A model generated the notes under the pieces. The model made no database searches and was not told the origin of the DNA. It was given only the letters and a program-made list of their open reading frames with translations. A stretch of DNA of 64,000 bases, from assembly GCF_026262505.1 (NCBI RefSeq), contig NC_067203.1, positions 15,078,392-15,142,391 on the forward strand, read 5' to 3'. The stretch is from Trichomonas vaginalis G3 (lineage: Eukaryota; Parabasalia; Trichomonadida; Trichomonadidae). A program made the position numbers and the translations under genes. Shown here piece by piece: positions 37,970 to 46,763 of the stretch. Within the stretch, counting starts at the first letter, position 1. Every line of letters starts with the position of its first letter.

Positions 37970-39382
37970 ATGAGTGAGCATTCAAAGATTTATTCAGAAC
38001 TTATGGGTATGTTCAAAGAATACATTGATATTTTCGACTCGTTATATAAATTAGATTCAAACGAAAAAATACATGATCTTTATCAAAAGATTGTTATCAA
38101 TCTGATTGACCCCAAAATTCTTTCTGCTCTACAGCTTTTAGATATAATAGACTATATTATGACGTATAGAATGGGATATTTAAGACAATATTGGACTCTA
38201 TTCAAAATGATTTTTGACAATTTTCAACCACAACCATTTTTTACCAACAATTATATTGTAAATTACTTCATGTATAAAGAATATGGCATTATTCCGACCA
38301 TTTTCAAAAAAGAAATCGAGGAACTCAAAACTCGAAATTTTTCTCTTGATGTTCATGAAAAAAACACATTATATAGATCAATCATGGAAGACGACATCGA
38401 AGCATTTATAGGATTCACCGAAAAAGAAGACTTTGACGCACAACAAAAGTATCCATGCCGATATTTTTGGTGCTTATCTGATTCATCATTTCTTGAATTA
38501 TGTTGTTATTTTGGCTCAGTTCAATGTTTTAAGTTGTTGAGAACCAAATTCAAGTCAGAAATCACACATAAATGTCTTCTATATTCATTTTTAAGCGGAA
38601 AACCAGATATAATGAGTGAATGTTTGAAAGTTATAAAACCAGATTCAGAATGTATGTATTATGCAATTTTTTCTCATAATATTGATTTCATTACTTTTTT
38701 GATGAACGAATTTAATATTAAAGTTGATCTTGGTATGTGCGTAGCATATAATAATATCCAAGCATTTTTTGTTTACTTAGACCAAACTGGTGATATCAAC
38801 ACATGTTTAACTTATTCTCCAAAATTTAATAGTTTAACCCTTGTTAAATATTTGATTAATAATGGCGGAGATGTCCCTGCCACAAACTCATGTTATATGA
38901 CAGCCCTTGGTAATGCAGTCAGTATTAACTCACTTGAAATTTCGGAGCTCCTAATCAAACATGGTGCAGATGTAAATTCAAAAAATCAGTATGGAATCCC
39001 AATTCTACATTATTGTGATGATTCAATTGAAATGCTCAATCTTTTTATAAACTCTGATGCAAACTTGGACATAAGAGATGAAGATGGAAATTCAGTTCTT
39101 CATTTCCTGTGCACACGATTCTCTTTAGAGCTCATAGAGGTTCTCATAGCTAATGGAGTAGATATTGATGCAAGAAGTAATTGTGGTAATACTCCTTTAA
39201 TAAGTGCCGCAAGCTGTAATGAAATGGAAACAGCAAAAATACTGATTAATTTAGGTGCTGATATAAATGCAGCAAACGATGAAAACTATACAGCACTCGA
39301 TTATGCAAGACAATGCAACAATAAAGAATTTGAAGAATTCTTGATTTCTCATGGAGGAAAATCATTTCATACTCCAGAATAG
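37970..39382 (+). CDS. Ankyrin repeat protein with trichomonad N-terminal domain
   Basis: 470 aa from the ATG at 37970 (MSEHSKIYSELM, a typical start for this T. vaginalis family). The N-terminal 270 residues form the conserved helical region shared with the other ankyrin genes here (LDVHEKNTLYRSIMEDDIEAF, LELCCYFGSVQCFKLLRTKF, PDSECMYYAIFSHNIDF), which I take to be DUF3447-like. Ankyrin repeats follow from about residue 290 (SELLIKHGADVNSKNQYG, AKILINLGADINAANDEN). Likely protein-protein binding, target unknown. No disabling change seen. Confidence 0.9.
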   Translation: MSEHSKIYSELMGMFKEYIDIFDSLYKLDSNEKIHDLYQKIVINLIDPKILSALQLLDIIDYIMTYRMGYLRQYWTLFKMIFDNFQPQPFFTNNYIVNYFMYKEYGIIPTIFKKEIEELKTRNFSLDVHEKNTLYRSIMEDDIEAFIGFTEKEDFDAQQKYPCRYFWCLSDSSFLELCCYFGSVQCFKLLRTKFKSEITHKCLLYSFLSGKPDIMSECLKVIKPDSECMYYAIFSHNIDFITFLMNEFNIKVDLGMCVAYNNIQAFFVYLDQTGDINTCLTYSPKFNSLTLVKYLINNGGDVPATNSCYMTALGNAVSINSLEISELLIKHGADVNSKNQYGIPILHYCDDSIEMLNLFINSDANLDIRDEDGNSVLHFLCTRFSLELIEVLIANGVDIDARSNCGNTPLISAASCNEMETAKILINLGADINAANDENYTALDYARQCNNKEFEEFLISHGGKSFHTPE

Positions 39383-41196
39383 ACATTTTTCTCTGATAGT
39401 AATAAATTATAATTATTAAACAGTCTTGTTTGAAAATGAATTATATTGCAAGAAGTTATGAAATAATTATATCTTAGATTGATTTCTGGAAGATAAGATA
39501 ATAACAATTAAAGCAGTCATTTAAGCATTAAATTCCGTTAAAAATAGTTATGTGATAAAATTATTGCTTTCTGGAAGTGATTTTTTAAAACTAATTTGAT
39601 AATTTTCAGTTTAAAGCTGGAAACAATGATAGTAGGCATTTTGTGGTATCACTTGCATTAATGAAGTTATCTTCAAGTCATTTTCAAAATGAATCTCCTT
39701 TCTTATAAATTATTTCAATCGAGTAACAAAAAAAAAATCAAATTTTAATGGGATTACAATATAGAACTAATTCTTTAATATTTAACATAGAGGATTGAAT
39801 TTTATATTATTACACCTAAAATTACCTATTAAACTTCATATTTTATTTAATTCATAAAATTAATTGGCTGCATAGGTTCTATATTCCTACCACATACTAT
39901 ACAAAGCCAGTTTTATAATATTCTCACACCGATATGCATTTCAAGCGTGTTTCAATTTAAATCTTCAAATTAACAAATTTTCATATGTAAGGTAGTCACA
40001 AAATCTAAGTAGTGAGGCTCTCAAAAATTGAACCGTACTCCATACAAAATTTGTGTACCCTCACTACTTAGATTTTGTGGCCTTCAATTGAGAGGTTAGT
40101 TTTGATAGAGCACGTTATAAAATTAAAAGGGAAAAATAAATAAAATTTAAACATTTAATTATATATAATGTAAGGAGTGTAATTCCAAATTTTCTAAAAA
40201 CTATTCAAATTTGAGCATTTTTTTGGAAATAGTAAATCTAATATGTACATCTAATAACAACATGATTCATCACCTTTTCAAGCTCTGCAGTCAATTTTTT
40301 GAAATTTGATTGAAATAAATGTAGCAAAAATTACATTTCATTAGGGAATATATGAGTTTCTCTGGAAACAGGCTGATAAATTTTAAATTTTGTCCAATCA
40401 ACATGAATGCATTGAGAAATTTGGATTGATTTTCTGGTAGAATCTGGAACAATTCAACCATGTATAAATGGATCATGTAATCATCATGAAATGTTAGTGT
40501 TAGAGTTCAAAAGAAACAGAATGAGTGGAAATCAAACACAATCTGAATAATTTTAAACGTATACAATCTTTAAGTTTGTATTTTGAATTCTACATATATG
40601 ATTGTGTAATTCGTTCTTTCAAATTTTCGGATTCAGGCATGTTTTGATAAAATTCATTCCCAAAAACGTCAATTAACAATTAAATTTAGTGTATTTTAAA
40701 TATATATACGTATTATATTTTATAAATTATATTAAATTCGCAAAATTTTAAGTTTTAAACAAAAATAAAAAATGTTCAAAATATGAAATTATGCATAGGA
40801 TATTAAAATTTACATGTTAGCAATTTTTTTGAATTGCTTTCAATTTTCATATTGAAATTTTTAAGATTTTTTTCTGAAATAATAAGCAAGAATATCAACC
40901 TAAATAATATTAAATTTCATGCGTTAATTTCCCCTCAAAAGTCATTGACCGCCTCTCAATCTAGATTTTGTGAGTACTTTATATCTTTAGAACTAGCCAC
41001 ATATATTCTAAATGCATATTTTATAGGTCGAGTTGAAAATTCCCAAAATTTCAACATAAACATTATGCCCGAGAACTTTAATTCATATTATTGGCAAGTC
41101 ATTTACATACATAAACCACATGACTTGTCCTATTTTTTGATGAAAATAAATATTGAATTCTAAAAATCAAATGTAAATGGATAGAATATTAAACAT
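39383..41196. other. AT-rich intergenic region with one strong inverted repeat
   Basis: About 1.8 kb without a credible gene; the ORFs present are short, AT-driven and lack good starts. It contains the 21-bp inverted repeat at 39997-40079. Confidence 0.55.
39997..40079. repeat. Inverted repeat with perfect 21-bp arms
   Basis: Left arm 39997-40017 begins CACAAAATCTAAGTAGTGAG; the right arm 40059-40079 is its exact complement. The 41-bp loop contains a smaller palindrome (ACAAAATTTGTGT). It could be a hairpin RNA, a small MITE-like remnant or a protein site. No flanking duplication was recognised. Confidence 0.85.
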
Positions 41197-41829
41197 TTAT
41201 GATAAATTAACAAATTTCGCCAAAACACTATCAGAATCTTTAGAATCATAATCCCCATGGAATATATCAAAGATTAAGAAAATCAATCTAACGATACAAA
41301 CTATTACAACGAGTACATTTCCAATTTGAAGTGTTAGTTTGCATTTCTTATATGCATTAAATGCAGCAGTTTCGCAGGTTGTATTATAGTTTGTGGTATT
41401 ATAAATGGATTCACAATTGATTGCTTGACTCTTTAATCCACAGCATGTTAAGTTAGTGTGTATATATGTAATTGAAGAAGAATTGATAAATGATGGAGTA
41501 TTATAAAGCATTGACATATGCTGCACTACGTACTTGTCTGATCTGAAAAATACAATTGTGGAAGCAAGAAGGAAAGCTATCGAAAGCAAATAATAAAAAG
41601 AATATGCAAAGCCCAGAAGTCGATTTTTAATCCATATTGAAATGTAACCTATTAATGCAATAACGACATAAACAGCATATGTGCCTATTTCTATAGTAAG
41701 AGGAATTGAAAATGTTTTTCCAAAAGTAAAAGCACTGTTTTTGTTTCTAAGTAAAGCGATGGTGATAATTGGAGGGATTATTGACAGAAATAGTGAAACT
41801 GTATGAATAAAAGCAAAGGATTTTAGCAT
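41197..41829 (-). CDS. Tetraspanin
   Basis: 210 aa with four membrane segments (about residues 5-27, 43-66, 74-95 and 168-190). The large extracellular loop between spans 3 and 4 holds the tetraspanin CCG signature (129-131) and further cysteines at 139, 152 and 163, as needed for the two disulphides. Several N-glycosylation sites (NSSS, NLT, NTT) lie in the loop. T. vaginalis has a family of such TSP proteins implicated in cell clumping, adhesion and vesicles. The cytosolic tail is short and acidic. Intact. Confidence 0.85.
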   Translation of the reverse strand: MLKSFAFIHTVSLFLSIIPPIITIALLRNKNSAFTFGKTFSIPLTIEIGTYAVYVVIALIGYISIWIKNRLLGFAYSFYYLLSIAFLLASTIVFFRSDKYVVQHMSMLYNTPSFINSSSITYIHTNLTCCGLKSQAINCESIYNTTNYNTTCETAAFNAYKKCKLTLQIGNVLVVIVCIVRLIFLIFDIFHGDYDSKDSDSVLAKFVNLS

Positions 41830-41912
41830 TTGACACTTGAAATTAATGTCAAAAGTTAGAAGTATATTGGTGCTTCACGCCAATAAAAGTCTTGTAATCA
41901 AATTTTAAATTT

Positions 41913-43394
41913 ATGCGGAGTGAGTACTTAAAGCATTATGAAGACTTAATCTTCGCATACAATAAAATATTCCACCTAAAGGAAAGCGACATATTTGAAG
42001 AAATTTGGAATATAATAGCAAAAATTCTTATCAAAAAGTATAACGTCAAAATTATTGCTTTGGTTAATCATTTAGATTCTTCCATGTCATATAACTATCG
42101 CTCCGTTAAGTTTTATGCGAAAATCATCAATCACATCTTTGCGATTTATTCAAATTCTGAAATTAATGAAAGGTATTGTTCATCATTCTCAGAATTTTAT
42201 GGTTTCAAGTTTGTTAAAAATAATGCTAATATTTTATAAATTGACTTGAACTCCATACAATTTCCAAAGCAGAATGAAATGCATTTTTTCATAATGTATG
42301 ATCAAATCGATAAATTCAAAGAATATATTGTTAACAATACCTTTGTAGATACTATTGAAATTTTCCCTCATTATAGACTTACACCTTTAGAAGCCAGCGC
42401 TTATTATGGGTCTGTGAATGTATTTAATTTTCTTCTGTCAAACTTTGGTCAAAAAATATCAACTAATTGTCTTAATTTCGCTCTTATTAGCGGAAACACA
42501 GATATTATCAATGAATGTTTAAAAGTACAAAAAATTGATCGAAGTTTATTGAGGGATATTTTATTATCTCATAATGACGAATTCCTTGAATACATTTTTG
42601 ATCATGATCTATTTAAGCCTGAAGATTTTGATATTGAGGATATTCTATCATCACAAAACATCAAAGCTGTAATTTTTATGTTTGAGAAAGATAAAAATTC
42701 AATATTCCCATGGTGTGCTGCTTTTCCAAGAATTCTTGAAATATTAAAAAATGAAAAGGTAGATTATACCAAACTCACTTCACGAAGGCAAACATGTTTT
42801 CATTTTGCAGCTAGGTTTAACGCATTGGATAATTGCAAGTTTTTATCAGCCTTGCATCAAATTGATATCAATGCTCGAGATATGATCAATGAAACTGCTC
42901 TTCATATAGCATCATACAATAATAATGTTGAAATAGTAAAATTTCTACTTTCAAATGGGGCAGATGTAGATGTCAAAAATATATCTGGCGAAAGCCCTCT
43001 GCATTGTGCATCAAGGGATAATTTTAATTATATAGTAGAAATCCTATTATTGCATCATGCAAAAATGGATATATGTGATGGAAAATGTAGAACACCTCTT
43101 CATTGTGAAGCAGCTTATAATAGCATAGATACTGCCAAAGTGCTTATTTCAAATGGTGCACAAATCAATGAAAAAGATTGTTATCAGAAAACTCCTCTTC
43201 ATTTAGCCGCAGAGAAAAATTATAAGCAAATGGTAGAATTTCTTGTTTCACATGGAGCAATTACAACTCTTATGGACAAAGACGGGAAAACTGCTCTTCA
43301 ATATGCATTAGAATGTAAAGATAAAGACACTGCTGAATTTCTAATAGATTATGCTTTACAAATCAATAATGATGAAAAATTTGGTAAAGAATAA
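41913..43394 (+). pseudogene. Ankyrin repeat protein gene with one in-frame stop
   Basis: The frame opens at ATG 41913 and is the same from start to end, but a TAA at 42237-42239 splits it into 108 codons (helical N-terminal domain) and a 3' part (LNSIQFPKQNEMHFFIMYDQ onward). The 3' part carries the rest of the N-terminal domain and about six ankyrin repeats (VKFLLSNGADVDVKNISGES, AKVLISNGAQINEKDCYQK). Compared with the paralogs at 37970 and 44146, the stop falls in a poorly conserved linker, and no other break is seen. Recent pseudogene or read-through are both possible. Confidence 0.85.
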
Positions 43395-43579
43395 AGATCT
43401 ATTGGTGTTTGAATTAGAGATAGTTTATGTTTTATAATAGTGTATATCGTTGATATTGTATATGATTGTTCTTGACATTTTTTATTAATAGGTGTAATTT
43501 AGACATGTTCCCTTAGAGGATTTATATTTTTAAGATAATATAATAAGAAAATAGAAATATAATGTTACATAAATGTCAA

Positions 43580-43661
43580 GGCACGATGGCCGAGTGGTTA
43601 AGGCGTGGGATTAGAGTCCCCATGGGCTTGTCCCGCATCAGTTCAAATCTGGTTCGTGTCG
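43580..43661 (+). tRNA. tRNA-Ser (anticodon AGA)
   Basis: Acceptor arms GGCACGA and TCGTGTC pair over seven positions (one G-T). The D arm is GCC-GAGTGGTTAA-GGC; the anticodon loop TTAGAGT reads AGA; a long variable arm (GGGCTTGTCCC) marks a type II tRNA; the T arm is ATCAG-TTCAAAT-CTGGT. The A and B boxes are intact. The anticodon stem TGGGA/CCCCA has an A-C mismatch next to the loop, which is odd. A TTTTTT run directly follows, a Pol III terminator. Confidence 0.9.
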
Positions 43662-43667
43662 TTTTTT
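43662..43667 (+). terminator. Pol III T-run after tRNA-Ser
   Basis: Six T residues begin one base after the discriminator base of the tRNA. Confidence 0.85.
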
Positions 43668-44145
43668 GCTTTTTTATCTTTTTTGAAGCTTTTTAACTGG
43701 TTTTTATGGATTTTAACAATCTACTTTCAACATCTTGATAGTTTCAATCTTATTGAGCTTCCCTTGAAATATCTAGTTGAGATTTACAAATTTGCCTTTG
43801 AAAAATTCTATTAATGTGAGTTAATAACATTTTGAAGTCATTGATGTGGTTTCTTCTATAAAATATGTATTGTATACCGAATTATTTATCTGTATATAGA
43901 CTTTTGAAGTATGAATTATTTTCCTTCGATAAATCATTGATGCGGTCTTAATGATGAATAGACATTACTGTATTTAGTTAATTGTGTCAACTAATGAGAA
44001 TAGCTTAAGCAATGATTGCTTAATCTTTGAAATTTGTGTGAAGGAAGCATAGCCAGCTTGAATCTAAAGTATTTTTCGGAATCGTTGATGGAATTAGCCA
44101 TTACAGGTTCATTAGAAGCATTATTTGGCACTTTTAAATTTTTTC
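43668..44145. other. Intergenic region between tRNA-Ser and the next ankyrin gene
   Basis: AT-rich, no gene seen. A GGCACTTTT at 44131 resembles the TCACTTTT Inr context upstream of the paralog at 58240 but lacks the TCA core. Confidence 0.45.
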
Positions 44146-45729
44146 ATGGAAGACCATGACAGTCATCATGTTAAATACAATGAGCTAAAAAGCATCTACA
44201 AATACTATATTGATTCATTTAATGCATTGTATCAGTTAAAAACGGGAGAAGAAGAAGAATTAAACTCGATTTACAAATTTATCAAAGCACAATTGATTGA
44301 TTCAAAGAATTGCCTTCCCGTCAATATTGCTAGAGATATTTTACATATCATTCCATATAATAATCGCTATACCAAGTCATATTTGAAACTTGTAAAATTC
44401 ATAATTGATGATTATCATGTTAAAAAGGTTACCAAGATTTCAACTATTTCCGGATACCTATTTTATAAAGAATATGGAATATGTTTAGACATATCAGATG
44501 AATTCTACAAATTAGTAAATTTTAATATTCATGAAGAAGATACAATTTACAAGGCACTTATGTATAATGATATAGAAAGACTCATATACTTCACTGAAAT
44601 TGAAGGATTTAATAAAAATCAAACACTAAAAAGCAGTTTATTTCCAGATTACAACGAACATTCATTACTTGAATTATGTTGTTACCACGGAGCAGTTGAT
44701 TGTTTCAAGTTATTAAGATCGAAATTTAACTCAGAAATAACTCAAACATGTCTAGAATTATCATTTTTAGGAAAAAATCCAGAGATAATGAGCGAATGTT
44801 TGAAATATCAAAAGCCAGATAAAGAATGCATGAGATATGCAATTATTTCACACAACATTGATTTTGTTTCATTCTTGATGAATGAATACAAAATAGAAAT
44901 AGATTTAGAATATTGCGCAATTTATAATAACCTTGATGCGTTTTTTGTTTATTTCGATCAAACTAATGATGTTAACAAATGTTTTAATAGTTCACCAATG
45001 TTTGAAATTCTAGCCCTTTGCGAATATTTCTTTTCACAAGGTGCAGATATCAATGCCGAAAATTCATATGGAGAAACAGCACTTCATATGGCAATACGAC
45101 AAGAAAATAAGGAAATATTTGAATTTCTTATTTCACATGGTGCAGATGTTAATAAAAAAGATAGATTATTAGGAACCCCTCTTAATGTTGCAGCATATGC
45201 TGGAAATATAGAAATAATTAAAGCTCTTATCTCGCATGGTGCAGATATCAATGGCAAAGCTAAAATTATTGGAACAGCGCTTCATATTGCTACAGTTGCA
45301 AATAATAAAGAAGTGGTTGAATATCTTCTTTTACATGGTGCAAATATCAATGCGAAAAATACAGAAGGTTTAACAGCTCTTTATTCTGCCATATGTCATA
45401 ATAAAAAAGAATTAGTTGAACTTCTACTTTCATACGGGGCAAATATCAATGAAAAAAATATCTTAGGAGAAACACTTCTTCATTCTTTAGCACGTACAAA
45501 TAGTAAGGAAATTATTGAACTTCTGCTTTCATATGGTGCAAAAATTGATGAAGTAGATGATTTCGGAAAAACAGTACTTTATTATGCGGAAGAGGACGAT
45601 AATGAGGAAATAGTTGAACTACTTCTTTCACATGGTGCAGATATCAATAAGAAACACATTTTAGTTGAAAATGATCATGATATTGATTTAGATCAATTAT
45701 TAGATCTCATATGTGAAGAAGAGTTTTGA
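44146..45729 (+). CDS. Ankyrin repeat protein with trichomonad N-terminal domain
   Basis: 527 aa from the ATG at 44146 (MEDHDSHHVKYNELKSIYKY). Residues up to about 290 form the family's helical N-terminal region (LELCCYHGAVDCFKLLRSKF, PDKECMRYAIISHNIDFVSF). About seven ankyrin repeats follow (EFLISHGADVNKKDRLLGTP, ALISHGADINGKAKIIGTAL). The frame ends early in a non-repeat tail ('DLDQLLDLICEEEF'). In another frame, 45724-45872 continues with ankyrin-like sequence, so the 3' end was probably shortened by a frameshift. Expression and function cannot be told from sequence. Confidence 0.88.
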   Translation: MEDHDSHHVKYNELKSIYKYYIDSFNALYQLKTGEEEELNSIYKFIKAQLIDSKNCLPVNIARDILHIIPYNNRYTKSYLKLVKFIIDDYHVKKVTKISTISGYLFYKEYGICLDISDEFYKLVNFNIHEEDTIYKALMYNDIERLIYFTEIEGFNKNQTLKSSLFPDYNEHSLLELCCYHGAVDCFKLLRSKFNSEITQTCLELSFLGKNPEIMSECLKYQKPDKECMRYAIISHNIDFVSFLMNEYKIEIDLEYCAIYNNLDAFFVYFDQTNDVNKCFNSSPMFEILALCEYFFSQGADINAENSYGETALHMAIRQENKEIFEFLISHGADVNKKDRLLGTPLNVAAYAGNIEIIKALISHGADINGKAKIIGTALHIATVANNKEVVEYLLLHGANINAKNTEGLTALYSAICHNKKELVELLLSYGANINEKNILGETLLHSLARTNSKEIIELLLSYGAKIDEVDDFGKTVLYYAEEDDNEEIVELLLSHGADINKKHILVENDHDIDLDQLLDLICEEEF

Positions 45730-45872
45730 AAATATAGAAATTATTGAACTTCTTCTTTCATTTCAAGCAAATATCTATGAAAAAGATAATAATGGTAAAA
45801 TAGTTCCTTGTCATGCAACACTTAAAAATAGTAAGGAAATGACTTTTGCATTTTTTAATTTTCATTCAATAT
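45724..45872 (+). pseudogene. Out-of-frame ankyrin remnant
   Basis: Read one base out of register with the gene above, it encodes ENIEIIELLLSFQANIYEKD and further degenerate repeat sequence ending in a stop. It is best explained as the former 3' end of that gene. Confidence 0.7.
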
Positions 45873-46763
45873 GATAAATTTGGAATGTGAAAGAAATTTC
45901 AACCATATTATATCTTCTAATTACAATATACAATTATAGGAATAAACATTTATCTCAATTGAATTGCTTTCATTACTTTAAATTTGGAAACATAACCCTA
46001 CAGAAGAATTTTCGACATATATTTTTCATACAATTTATCTAAATTGTAAAGAGATTCCATCAAATTCATAACAATGATAAAGGAAATTATACTAGATATT
46101 TGACTTGAAAAGAACACTTAGACATCTAACCATTATCAACCCATATAGAGCCTTTGCCATACCTCAATCTTTTGAATTTAAAATGCGCTTATACCCTTAT
46201 AACTTCAGTCCAAAATCCCAAAAGCTGGCGTGCAGCATCATTAAAAATTAATATTAAACTCAAACAAAGAAAATATTCATCCCCTTCCTCAATATATTTT
46301 CAATTATATTTTTATACGGTTGACAATGAGAGTTTCAGAAAGTACTTAAACTGAGGATTTTATATTTACGCCCCTTTTTTGTCGATCTTAATAATTAAGA
46401 ATGAATTTACCATTTTCTACATTCCATCAATTGGTACCAAATTTTATTCCAATATTCTATGGTAAAAAACTAGTATTTTTGATCGGAAAAAAGTTATAAA
46501 TCACTACCTACTACCTCATATGGCTGTTATACACCTTTTCTATAAAAATGAAGATTTATTGATATAATGAGAACATGTCAGAATGTGGTAAGTTCACTTT
46601 TAAGGGTGCACTTACCACTTTCTGACACTCTCTCAAAAAGAGATATACGGGTGTGAAGATGCATAGAAAATAAAACCTTAAACAAGAAATTTGAGAGAAT
46701 GTCAGAAAGTGGTAAGTGCACCCTTAAAAAATATAATTTAAAATTATAAGATTTTACTTTTTT
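45873..46763. other. AT-rich intergenic region with long inverted repeat
   Basis: No credible gene. The stretch 46577-46726 holds the three-armed inverted repeat described separately. Confidence 0.5.
46577..46726. repeat. Inverted repeat with 37-bp arms plus a third partial arm
   Basis: The arm at 46601-46637 (TAAGGGTGCACTTACCACTT...) and the arm at 46690-46726 are complementary over 37 bp with one mismatch. A third, shorter complementary copy lies at 46577-46597 (GTCAGAATGTGGTAAGTTCAC). The core TACCACTTTCTGACACTCT recurs at 59912-59930. The structure lies just 3' of the hexosaminidase gene. Confidence 0.9.

Noticed and set aside
40834-41163. 109-aa + strand ORF before the tetraspanin gene
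   Set aside because: Begins with TTG, composition is Ile/Phe/Asn-rich as expected from AT-rich non-coding DNA, and no family resemblance is seen.
43605-43814. 69-aa ORF overlapping the tRNA
   Set aside because: Its start lies inside the tRNA-Ser gene; the frame is accidental.
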